Assembly (NCBI GenBank): GCA_934130215.1 | Contig: CAKOXR010000055.1 | Span: 1 to 5,833 of the forward strand | DNA length: 5,833 nucleotides | From: an uncultured Bacilli bacterium | GTDB lineage: Bacteria > Bacillota_I > Bacilli_A > RF39 > UBA660 | Direction of reading: 5' to 3' | In this document: positions 1 to 5,833 of the stretch, in pieces | How positions within the stretch are numbered: the stretch's first letter is position 1 | How the letters are laid out: every line of letters starts with the position of its first letter | Translations under genes and position numbers: made by a program | Notes under the pieces: generated by a model | Database searches by the model: none | What the model was told of the DNA's origin: nothing | The model's input: the letters and a program-made list of their open reading frames with translations, nothing else

Positions 1-1
1 T

Positions 2-925
2 TTTAAATTTGATGGAACAAATGGGGAAGTATTAACTTATATACCAGGATTTTATTATAAAAGAGAAGTAGTTGATGGTATAGAATATCAATATATATCA
101 AAATATAATAAGGATGGATATTCATATTCAGAACCATTTAGTGTTGGAAGATATGAAATAAGTGGTGGAAAAAATGCTTATTCTTCAGCTCATAATGATT
201 ACTCAGGTAATGCAGAAGATTTTAAAGCTCGTTCTATAAGTGGTGTTTTTGCATCTGCTGGCTCAACAATTGAAGCATTTAGAGCAAGTGCTCAAAAATT
301 GGGAAATGAATTTTCATTAATGGATTATCACTGGTTTATTATACAACAATTATATTTAGTTGAATATGCAAATTATGATTCTCAAACTGTATTAGGTGAA
401 GGTCGTGTTGTTGGCGGAAGTGGTGGAACTTTTAGTTTAGGCAAAAATGATCAATTGGGGATGAAATCGGGAATGGGTAGTTCCGATAATTTTTTCTATA
501 ATGTAATTTATAGAGGTATTGAAGGATTATATGGAAATGTAGGTGAATTTATAGATGGGATAAATATAAAAGACAATCAAGTATATATAAATTATGATTA
601 CAAAACATTCGCATCGGATGTATTTGATGGAAACTATAAAGCATTAGGTTATGTAAATTCCAATACTAACGGTTATATAACAAAACTAGGTTATGATAGC
701 AACAATCCTTTAATAGGGTTACCAATCGCAGTACAAACTGAAATTGGCAATAGTATTACAGACTATTACGAACAAAAAACAGGAAATGCAGTTCTTATAA
801 CAGGTGGTAATTGTGATACTTCCAATAAAGCAGGGATGTATTATTTTAAAGCTGATTATATTGCTGGTAGTACAAACAATAGTGTTTTAACTGGTTCAAG
901 ACTTATAAGACATCACTCAAAATAA
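2..925 (+). CDS. C-type-lectin/FGE-like domain protein, phage- or surface-type (C-terminal 307 residues, 5' end outside window)
   Basis: The reading frame is open from base 2 to tandem TAA stops at 923-928, so this is the end of a longer gene. It has no ATG and no ribosome binding site inside the window. A TTG at 299 could be taken as a start, but the frame continues upstream with protein-like sequence (IPGFYYK near residue 15, SVGRYEIS near 47), so that start should be rejected. Visible landmarks are LMDYHWF (106-112), QQLYLVEYANYDSQ (115-128), YRGIEG...GNVGEFIDG (170-186) and a C-terminal GSRLIR (298-303). From memory, this order matches the C-type-lectin-fold domain of Firmicute prophage tail/host-recognition and surface proteins. 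GNVGEF would correspond to the GNVWEW motif of formylglycine-generating-enzyme-like folds, with both tryptophans replaced. No membrane segment or sortase signal is visible at the C-terminus. The likely role is ligand or surface binding rather than catalysis. The family call is moderate; the phage-versus-host assignment is open. Confidence 0.6.
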   Translation, partial: FKFDGTNGEVLTYIPGFYYKREVVDGIEYQYISKYNKDGYSYSEPFSVGRYEISGGKNAYSSAHNDYSGNAEDFKARSISGVFASAGSTIEAFRASAQKLGNEFSLMDYHWFIIQQLYLVEYANYDSQTVLGEGRVVGGSGGTFSLGKNDQLGMKSGMGSSDNFFYNVIYRGIEGLYGNVGEFIDGINIKDNQVYINYDYKTFASDVFDGNYKALGYVNSNTNGYITKLGYDSNNPLIGLPIAVQTEIGNSITDYYEQKTGNAVLITGGNCDTSNKAGMYYFKADYIAGSTNNSVLTGSRLIRHHSK

Positions 926-933
926 TAATATAT

Positions 934-960
934 AATATGGTTAATATACCATATTTTTTT
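934..960 (+). terminator. Rho-independent terminator after the lectin-like gene
   Basis: AATATGGT (934-941) and ACCATATT (948-955) form a perfect 8-bp stem around a 6-base loop, and a run of seven T covers 954-960. The stem has only two G-C pairs, as expected in such AT-rich DNA. It lies 9 bases after the stop codon and separates this gene from the topA promoter. Confidence 0.8.
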
Positions 961-977
961 AAAATAACCATAATATA

Positions 978-995
978 TAAATATTGACATATTTA
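978..995. repeat. Short inverted repeat centred on the topA -35 box
   Basis: TAAATAT (978-984) and ATATTTA (989-995) are perfect inverted copies separated by TGAC, so the symmetry overlaps the -35 hexamer. It could be an operator half-site pair. In DNA this AT-rich, a 7-bp AT-only match can also arise by chance, so this is only a weak call. Confidence 0.25.
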
Positions 996-1012
996 AAATT
1001 TTAGTGTATAAA
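984..1012 (+). promoter_or_regulatory. SigA-type promoter of topA
   Basis: A perfect -35 TTGACA (984-989) is separated by 17 bp from TATAAA (1007-1012), a 5/6 match to the -10 consensus. Transcription would start near 1018-1020, almost on top of the GGGAGG ribosome binding site at 1018-1023. The leader would then be only about 13 nucleotides. The site sits just after the upstream terminator, so topA probably has its own transcript. Confidence 0.75.
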
Positions 1013-1031
1013 TTAATGGGAGGCGAAGACA

Positions 1032-3056
1032 ATGTCAAAAAATTTAATAATTGTAGAATCACCAAGTAAATCTAAAACAATTGAAAAATATTTAAACAAA
1101 GATTATCATGTAGTATCAAGTAAAGGACATATAAGAGATTTATCAACAAAAGGAAAATATGGACTAGGAGTTGATATAGAACATGACTTTAAACCAGACT
1201 ATGCATATATAACAGGAAAGAAAAAAGTAACAAAAGAATTAAATGAAGAAGTAAAAAAAGTAGATACAGTATATCTAGCAACCGATCCAGACCGTGAAGG
1301 AGAAGCAATCAGTTGGCATTTAAAAGAATGTTTAGACCTAAAAAATAAAACATATAAAAGAATAGTATTTAATGAAGTAACAAAAAAAGCAATATTAGAT
1401 TCATTAAAACATGCAAGAGATATAGATATGAATTTAGTAAACTCACAAGAAACAAGAAGAATACTAGATAGAATAATCGGATTTAGACTAAGTAAATTAA
1501 TGCAAGCAAAAACAAACGGATCATCAGCAGGTCGTGTACAATCAGTCGCACTTAAACTAATAGTAGATAAAGAAAAAGAAATCGAAAAATTTAAACAAGA
1601 AGAATATTGGACAATAACATCAATATTCTCAAACTTTAAAGCACAGTTAGATACATATAAAAATAAAACAATTGAAATAAAAACTGAAGAAGAAGCAAAC
1701 AATATATTAAACAAATTAAATAAAGACTTTAAAATAGAAAACATAACAGAAAAAGAAAAAACAAGAAACTCAAAACCACCATTTATAACATCAACACTAC
1801 AACAAGATGCATCAACAAAACTTGGAATGACAGCCAAAAAAACAATGTCAATCGCACAAAAACTATATGAAGGAATTGATTTACCCGGAGAAACAGTTGG
1901 TTTAATAACATATATGAGAACAGACTCTATAAGACTCTCTAATGACTTTATTGATGAAACATATCAATTTATTAAAAACAAATACGGAGCAGAATATATA
2001 GGGGAAGTTAAAAAAACAAAAAAAACAGAAAACATTCAAGATGCACACGAAGCAATAAGACCAACAAGTATAAAAAGAATACCAGAAGAAATAAAACAAT
2101 ACCTAACACCAGATGAATATAAACTATATAGAATAATATACTATAGAGCACTAGCTTCATTAATGAAAAAAGCAAAATACATACAAACAACAATTAACCT
2201 ATCAAATAATAATTACATATTTAAAGCAACAGGAAGTATAATAACATTCGACGGATATTTAAAAGTATATAAAGATTATGAAGATGTACAAGACAATATA
2301 TTACCAAACTTTAAAGATTACAAAACAAATATCATATTATCTGAAACAATCGAAAAAGAACAACATTTCACAAAACCACCATCAAGATATACAGAAGCAA
2401 AACTAATAAAAGAAATGGAAGATTTAGGAATCGGAAGACCAAGTACATATGCTAAAATAATTGATACAATAAAAGAAAGAGGCTATGTTAATATACAAGA
2501 CAAAAAATTTGTACCAACAGAAATAGGAATTGAAATAACTGAAAAACTAGAACAATACTTCAGTCATTTAATAAATGTAAAATATACAGCATCAATGGAA
2601 AATAATCTCGATGAAATCGCAGAAGGCAAAAGATCTTGGATTGAAACATTAAAACAATTCTATAACGAATTTGAACCATATGTAGAAACAGCATTTAAAG
2701 AAATGCCAAAAAAAGAAGCAGAAGAAACAGGAGAATTATGCCCAGAATGTAATAGTCCACTAGTATATAGAAAAGGTAAATACGGTAAATTTATAGCATG
2801 TAGTAATTATCCAAACTGTAAATATATAAAACAAGAAGAAAATAAAGAAGAAATATGTAATTGTCCAAATTGTAATGGAAAAATAATTAAAAAAAGAAGT
2901 AAAAAAGGAAAAATATTTTATGGATGCTCTAATTATCCAGAATGTAAAACAGCATATTGGGATAAACCAACAGATGAAAAATGTCCTGAATGTGGTAATA
3001 TTTTACTTGAAAAAAATAGTAAATTACACTGTTCAACATGTTCATATAAAGCATAA
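1032..3056 (+). CDS. topA: DNA topoisomerase I (type IA), TopA
   Basis: This is a complete 674-residue type IA topoisomerase, close in length to the Bacillus enzyme (about 690). It relaxes negative supercoils in the nucleoid by nicking one strand through a 5'-phosphotyrosine link. The Toprim domain occupies about residues 3-115, with the catalytic Glu9 in IVESPSKS and the Mg-binding DPDRE acidic triad D85/D87/E89. The GRVQS signature is at 167-171. The active-site tyrosine is Y294 in LITYMRTDS (codon 1911-1913). The conserved LGIGRPSTYA lies near 465-474. Three C4 zinc fingers end the protein: C570/C573/C590/C596, C611/C614/C632/C638 and C651/C654/C667/C670; the last is the shortest. The ATG at 1032 is fixed by GGGAGG at 1018-1023 and by the family N-terminus. 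No key residue is missing. It has its own promoter and terminator and appears to be monocistronic. All tryptophans are TGG. Confidence 0.98.
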   Translation: MSKNLIIVESPSKSKTIEKYLNKDYHVVSSKGHIRDLSTKGKYGLGVDIEHDFKPDYAYITGKKKVTKELNEEVKKVDTVYLATDPDREGEAISWHLKECLDLKNKTYKRIVFNEVTKKAILDSLKHARDIDMNLVNSQETRRILDRIIGFRLSKLMQAKTNGSSAGRVQSVALKLIVDKEKEIEKFKQEEYWTITSIFSNFKAQLDTYKNKTIEIKTEEEANNILNKLNKDFKIENITEKEKTRNSKPPFITSTLQQDASTKLGMTAKKTMSIAQKLYEGIDLPGETVGLITYMRTDSIRLSNDFIDETYQFIKNKYGAEYIGEVKKTKKTENIQDAHEAIRPTSIKRIPEEIKQYLTPDEYKLYRIIYYRALASLMKKAKYIQTTINLSNNNYIFKATGSIITFDGYLKVYKDYEDVQDNILPNFKDYKTNIILSETIEKEQHFTKPPSRYTEAKLIKEMEDLGIGRPSTYAKIIDTIKERGYVNIQDKKFVPTEIGIEITEKLEQYFSHLINVKYTASMENNLDEIAEGKRSWIETLKQFYNEFEPYVETAFKEMPKKEAEETGELCPECNSPLVYRKGKYGKFIACSNYPNCKYIKQEENKEEICNCPNCNGKIIKKRSKKGKIFYGCSNYPECKTAYWDKPTDEKCPECGNILLEKNSKLHCSTCSYKA

Positions 3057-3073
3057 AATTATTATGCTTTTTT
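3048..3073 (+). terminator. Rho-independent terminator overlapping the end of topA
   Basis: AAAGCATAA (3048-3056) pairs perfectly over 9 bp with TTATGCTTT (3062-3070) across a 5-base loop, and T runs from 3068 to 3073. The 5' arm is the last two codons (Lys-Ala) plus the TAA stop of topA, so the coding end and the terminator share bases. Confidence 0.8.
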
Positions 3074-3084
3074 AAATTAAAAAT

Positions 3085-3113
3085 TTGACATTTTATAAAA
3101 GAAATGGTATATT
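3085..3113 (+). promoter_or_regulatory. SigA-type extended -10 promoter of the two-gene unit
   Basis: A perfect -35 TTGACA (3085-3090), a 17-bp spacer and TATATT (3108-3113) are preceded by TGG (3105-3107), which gives an extended -10. This is the best promoter in the window. The predicted start is near 3120, leaving a leader of about 19 nucleotides. It lies just after the topA terminator, so the following genes are probably expressed independently of topA. Confidence 0.75.
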
Positions 3114-3124
3114 ATTAATCACTT

Positions 3125-3132
3125 AAGGGGGG
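3125..3132 (+). promoter_or_regulatory. Ribosome binding site of the 142-residue protein gene
   Basis: AAGGGGGG lies 6 bases before the ATG at 3139. The run of six G stands out in this AT-rich DNA and fixes the start. It is not a perfect AGGAGG, but several GG registers could pair with 16S rRNA. Confidence 0.7.
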
Positions 3133-3138
3133 ATTAAA

Positions 3139-3567
3139 ATGGAAATAAATGTATTATCAATATTAAATCAAAAAACAGATGAAATAATAACATTTAATTA
3201 CTTTGATAAATTAGAAAATATAAGAAAAATAGCACATCAAATATATAACTGTGAAGAAATAGAAGATACCTTAATTGAACAATTTATCATTAAAAGAAAA
3301 GAAATATACATGAAAGCATATTATAAATATATGGAAAAAGTAAGACAAGATATCAATTATGGTATAGTAGAAACTCTTTATACAAAAGAAAACCAAAAAA
3401 TAAACATAATGATATTTGATGAACCAAATGATATAATTGAAAAATATGAAAAAGTATTATCTAAAAAATTAGATTTAAAAACTAAAAGAATGATTTTAAA
3501 TAATTTTAATATAAAAGTAGAACAAATAATAACAAACCAAATAAAACAAAAAATAAAGGAAAAATAA
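3139..3567 (+). CDS. Hypothetical protein, 142 residues, first gene of a two-gene unit
   Basis: I do not recognise the family. The gene is supported by a strong extended -10 promoter, a G-rich ribosome binding site and a direct join to the next gene. The protein is small, Lys/Glu/Ile-rich and predicted to be largely helical. It has no signal peptide or membrane segment, so it is probably cytoplasmic. It has a single cysteine (C38), no tryptophan and no metal-binding motif. A possible beta-rich start (residues 1-20) is followed by charged helices at about 24-37, 41-70, 97-110 and 113-141. The last segment is strongly basic (KQKIKEK end), which could suit nucleic-acid or protein contacts, but that is inference. 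The next gene starts 3 bases after its stop and uses a ribosome binding site inside this gene, so the two are probably co-translated. It could be a lineage-specific protein of the Bacilli group that this genome belongs to. Confidence 0.85.
   Translation: MEINVLSILNQKTDEIITFNYFDKLENIRKIAHQIYNCEEIEDTLIEQFIIKRKEIYMKAYYKYMEKVRQDINYGIVETLYTKENQKINIMIFDEPNDIIEKYEKVLSKKLDLKTKRMILNNFNIKVEQIITNQIKQKIKEK
3555..3560 (+). promoter_or_regulatory. Ribosome binding site of the 221-residue protein gene, inside the upstream gene
   Basis: AAAGGA lies 10 bases before the ATG at 3571, within the last codons of the preceding gene. This is a moderate match at slightly long spacing. With only three bases between stop and start, ribosomes ending the first gene could re-initiate here (translational coupling). 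Confidence 0.55.
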
Positions 3568-3570
3568 ATT

Positions 3571-4236
3571 ATGGGTAGATATGAATTAGTAGGTTATGAT
3601 AGAAATTTAAAAGAAACAATTATCAAAACAAAAACAAAAAAAAAATTAACAATTCTAGAAGCAGATAAATTTACAACTCTTTTTCAAGATACTAATGATT
3701 TAACATATTATTTATATAATAAAGGATATTTAAATGATTTATTAATATCACACTATTTATTACAATATAAATATAATAAAACTAATAAATATTTTGATGT
3801 TTTATATAATAAAGATAAAGAAATTATAAAAGCAACAAATAAAAACAATAAATTATTTAAATATTTAATCATAAACCTATTAAAAAACATATCATCTAAC
3901 ATACCAGAAATGGCCCATAATAATTCATATATTAATGATTATATATATAATAAAATAGAAGAATATCGTATTTTATCTAAAGTAGGATCTTTAAATGAAA
4001 CAAAAAAAATTGTAAACGATATTGAAAGAGAACTATTAAAAGAATATTTACAAATAAGAAAATTATATATATTTACAAACCTTTATAAAGAAAACAATAA
4101 ACAAATTAAAATAATTGGGGAAAGTACGGATCCATATATTCAATATTTAATCGAAAAAGCCAATAGAGGCGATCGAAAAGCATATGAAGAACTAAAAGAT
4201 ATGGATTTAGAAAAAACGTTAAATTTAATATTATAG
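3571..4236 (+). CDS. Hypothetical protein, 221 residues, second gene of a two-gene unit
   Basis: I do not recognise the family. It is translated from an ATG three bases after the preceding stop and ends in TAG at 4234-4236. The protein is rich in Lys, Asn, Tyr, Ile and Leu, lacks Cys and Trp, and has no signal peptide or convincing membrane segment (the LIINLL stretch near 99-104 is too short). The N-terminus (1-38, GRYELVGYD then a very basic KTKTKKK run) looks like beta strands. Residues about 40-170 look like successive helices with many tyrosines. The C-terminus has a short repeat-like segment, ANRGDRKAYEEL (197-208), reminiscent of helical-repeat A-x-x-G-D-x-x-A spacing, but one copy is not enough to call TPR or Sel1. 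It may form a complex with the 142-residue product, judging from gene coupling alone. It lies directly upstream of the RNase J gene on the same strand. Confidence 0.85.
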   Translation: MGRYELVGYDRNLKETIIKTKTKKKLTILEADKFTTLFQDTNDLTYYLYNKGYLNDLLISHYLLQYKYNKTNKYFDVLYNKDKEIIKATNKNNKLFKYLIINLLKNISSNIPEMAHNNSYINDYIYNKIEEYRILSKVGSLNETKKIVNDIERELLKEYLQIRKLYIFTNLYKENNKQIKIIGESTDPYIQYLIEKANRGDRKAYEELKDMDLEKTLNLIL

Positions 4237-4249
4237 TTTAACTTTTTTT
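4218..4249 (+). terminator. Possible weak terminator after the two-gene unit
   Basis: GTTAAA (4218-4223) pairs with TTTAAC (4237-4242), followed by seven T (4243-4249). Six A at 4211-4216 could extend the stem by pairing with the T run after one mismatch. The stem has only one G-C pair and the 5' arm lies in the coding end of the gene. It is likely to leak, so some read-through into the RNase J gene is plausible. Confidence 0.45.
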
Positions 4250-4250
4250 C

Positions 4251-4279
4251 TTTAAAATAATTAAAAAATATGATAAAAT
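4251..4279 (+). promoter_or_regulatory. Possible extended -10 promoter of the RNase J gene
   Basis: TGA (4271-4273) followed by TAAAAT (4274-4279) is an extended -10. The matching -35 at 17-bp spacing is TTTAAA (4251-4256), only 4/6. A start near 4286 would give a leader of about 25 nucleotides. It is weaker than the two TTGACA promoters in this window, so the gene could also depend on read-through from upstream. Confidence 0.5.
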
Positions 4280-4298
4280 TATAAATGTTAAAAATAAG

Positions 4299-4306
4299 AA
4301 AGGAGG
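4299..4306 (+). promoter_or_regulatory. Ribosome binding site of the RNase J gene
   Basis: AAAGGAGG contains a full AAGGAGG and ends 4 bases before the ATG at 4311. It is the only perfect Shine-Dalgarno sequence in the window. It fixes the start of a gene whose stop lies outside the window. Confidence 0.85.
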
Positions 4307-4310
4307 AACT

Positions 4311-5833
4311 ATGGCAAAAATAAAAATATTCGCATTAGGCGGATTAAACGAAATAGGGAAAAACATGTATATTGTAGATATAGATAATAATATATTTGTA
4401 TTTGATGCAGGACTTAAATATGCTGATGACAGTATGTTAGGTGTAGATTATATAATACCAAAATATGATTATTTAATACAAAACAAAAAGAAAATAAAAG
4501 GTATTTTTATAACACACGGTCACGACGAACAAATGGGGGCATTACCTGATATATTAGAAGAATTAGAAAATGTACCAGTATATGCAACAAAATTTACAAT
4601 GGAAATAATAAAAAGAGAATTAGAAGAATCAAAAATAAATTATTCTAAATTAATTGAAATAAAACCACATGTAAAATTAAATTTTGGTAAAGTAAGTGTA
4701 TTTCCAATAAGTTTAACCCATTCAGTACCAGATAGTGTAGGATATGTTATAAATACTGTTGATGGAGCAATATTTTATACAGGAAACTTCATGTTTGACT
4801 CATCAATGCTAGGGCCTTATAAAACAGATATAGGAAAACTTGCATATATCGGAAAACAAGGAGTATTATGTTTATTAAGTGAATCAATGTATGCTGAAAA
4901 AAAAGGCTTTACAGCACCTAATAATCGTATAACACCAATTCTAAATGAAATGTTAGACCAAGAAGATAGAATCCTAATAAGTGTTTTTCCAAACCAATTT
5001 TATAAAATACAAGAATTATTTAATGGTATAATGCATACTGAAAGAAATGTTGTAATAATTGGTAAAAGATTACAAGATATAATATTAAATTCAATTAAAC
5101 TTAATTATATGACATTTGATATTAACCGCATTAAAACAATAAGTCATGTAAATGATAAAAATATTGTTGTTTTAATTGCAGATGATAGAGAAAAACCATT
5201 TTCAAACTTTTTAAGAATTATAAAAGGTTATGATAAATTTATAAAATTAAATAAAAAAGATACAGTATTATTTATGTCTCCAGTATTCCCAGGAATGGAA
5301 AAAAGTAGTACTAAACTATTAGATGGAATAGCCCGTATTGGATGTAATTTAATTGATTTAAGTAGTAAATATTTATCTCATCATGCATCAAGCGAAGATT
5401 TAATGTTAATGATAAATTTATTAAATCCAAAATATTATATGCCAGTTAATGGTGAATATAGACATGAAGTTGCAAATAAAAAAGCTGCACTTATAGCTGG
5501 TATGAATGAAGAAAATATTTTATGTAAATTAAATGGTGAAGTTGTTACATTTAAAAATGGTAAATTAATAGATGATAACACCAAAATTAAAACAGATGAA
5601 TTATTAATAGATGGTGAAGTTGGAGATGTTGGTGAAATTGTTTTAAAAGATCGTGAAATGTTAAGTGATAATGGAGTAGTAGTAGCGGTTGTAACAATTG
5701 ATAAACAAACAAAGAAACTAAAACATCAAATTGAACTACATTCAAGAGGCTTTATTTATGTTAGAGATAATATAGATGTTATGAAAGAAGCTGTAAATAT
5801 AGCAACTAAAGTAGTAAATGATAATACAAAACC
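4311..5833 (+). CDS. rnjB: Ribonuclease J, RNase J2-like with degenerate active site (N-terminal 507 residues; 3' end outside window)
   Basis: The frame runs open from ATG 4311 to the window end. RNase J is about 555 residues, so roughly 50 are missing. The family is clear: FALGGLNEIGKN (7-18), DAGLKYADDSMLGVDYIIP (32-50), ITHGHDEQMGALP (67-79), LTHSVPDS (135-142), GVLCLLSES (184-192), MPVNGEYR (377-384) and VGDVGEIVLKDR (437-448). These cover the metallo-beta-lactamase, beta-CASP and linker/C-terminal regions. RNase J enzymes process and degrade mRNA and rRNA from the 5' end or internally, in the cytoplasm. Here HxHxDH reads H69-G-H71-D-E73-Q74, the TGD aspartate is N159 and the PIHGEYR histidine is N380. 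H137 and a histidine at 357/358 remain. HGHDE-N/Q and PVNGEYR match RNase J2 as I remember it. The loss of the TGD aspartate and of the TGSQGEP motif (IADDREKP at 289-296) goes further. It is probably a structural partner of a catalytic RNase J1 elsewhere. Family is certain; the J2 subtype is inferred. Confidence 0.93.
   Translation, partial: MAKIKIFALGGLNEIGKNMYIVDIDNNIFVFDAGLKYADDSMLGVDYIIPKYDYLIQNKKKIKGIFITHGHDEQMGALPDILEELENVPVYATKFTMEIIKRELEESKINYSKLIEIKPHVKLNFGKVSVFPISLTHSVPDSVGYVINTVDGAIFYTGNFMFDSSMLGPYKTDIGKLAYIGKQGVLCLLSESMYAEKKGFTAPNNRITPILNEMLDQEDRILISVFPNQFYKIQELFNGIMHTERNVVIIGKRLQDIILNSIKLNYMTFDINRIKTISHVNDKNIVVLIADDREKPFSNFLRIIKGYDKFIKLNKKDTVLFMSPVFPGMEKSSTKLLDGIARIGCNLIDLSSKYLSHHASSEDLMLMINLLNPKYYMPVNGEYRHEVANKKAALIAGMNEENILCKLNGEVVTFKNGKLIDDNTKIKTDELLIDGEVGDVGEIVLKDREMLSDNGVVVAVVTIDKQTKKLKHQIELHSRGFIYVRDNIDVMKEAVNIATKVVNDNTK

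Noticed and set aside
299..301. TTG as start codon of the first gene
   Set aside because: There is no ribosome binding site before it, and the same frame is open with family-like sequence for 99 codons upstream to the window edge.
800..925. Diversity-generating retroelement variable region at the end of the lectin-fold gene
   Set aside because: C-type-lectin domains are common targets of such elements, but I see no second, near-identical template copy, no reverse transcriptase gene and no excess of AAY codons at the 3' end.
926..1031. Riboswitch or T-box upstream of topA
   Set aside because: The 106-base gap is filled by a terminator and a promoter. The predicted leader is too short for a structured RNA element.
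1199..1837. Minus-strand 212-codon open frame inside topA
   Set aside because: It lies wholly within topA and is an antisense shadow of A-rich codons (Ser/Phe/Ile-rich, no ribosome binding site or family signal). topA is certain here.
1902..2193. Two overlapping minus-strand frames that look like small hydrophobic membrane proteins
   Set aside because: The Phe/Leu/Val-rich sequences are what reverse complements of Lys/Glu-rich topA codons give. They overlap each other and a real gene and have no promoter support.
3703..4236. TPR/Sel1 repeat protein call for the 221-residue product
   Set aside because: Only one short A-x-x-G-D-x-x-A-like segment is present near the C-terminus, and there is no periodic repetition.
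1032..5833. Mycoplasma-type genetic code (TGA as Trp)
   Set aside because: All Trp codons seen are TGG (four in topA, one in the first gene), and no gene has an in-frame TGA. The standard bacterial code explains every frame.

Overview
The window is very AT-rich DNA with dense, co-directional genes, all on the + strand. It has strong Gram-positive ribosome binding sites (GGGAGG, GGGGGG, AAGGAGG), TTGACA/TATAAT-like promoters, heavy use of ATA and AGA codons, a Bacillus-length topoisomerase I and an RNase J. This points to a low-GC Firmicute of the Bacilli/Erysipelotrichia/Mollicutes-relative type, probably host-associated. All five tryptophans in the visible genes are TGG and no gene uses an in-frame TGA, so the sequence gives no sign of the mycoplasma code. 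No species can be named from the sequence.

Layout. Bases 2-925 are the 3' part of a gene that begins before the window. It encodes a C-type-lectin/formylglycine-enzyme-like domain of the kind seen in Firmicute prophage and surface proteins, and a U-tract hairpin (934-960) follows it. A consensus promoter (984-1012) then drives topA (1032-3056), a complete DNA topoisomerase I with three C-terminal zinc fingers. Its terminator hairpin starts inside its own last codons (3048-3073). A second strong promoter (3085-3113) starts a two-gene unit (3139-3567 and 3571-4236) of unrecognised, helical, highly charged cytoplasmic proteins, with only three bases between the genes. A weaker possible terminator (4218-4249) and a possible extended -10 promoter (4251-4279) precede an RNase J gene that starts at 4311 and is still open at the window end, with 507 codons visible.

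Function. TopA relaxes negative supercoils in the nucleoid. The RNase J protein aligns over its whole visible length with RNase J1/J2 but has lost at least four of the seven metal ligands, in the RNase J2 pattern and beyond. It is best read as a non-catalytic or weakly active partner for a catalytic J1 encoded elsewhere. The two genes between topA and rnj could be linked to nucleic-acid metabolism by position only; nothing in their sequence proves it.

No CRISPR array, tRNA, rRNA, insertion sequence or complete mobile element is visible, and I did not find a clearly new multi-gene system. The points most worth following are the degenerate RNase J and the orphan gene pair beside it.
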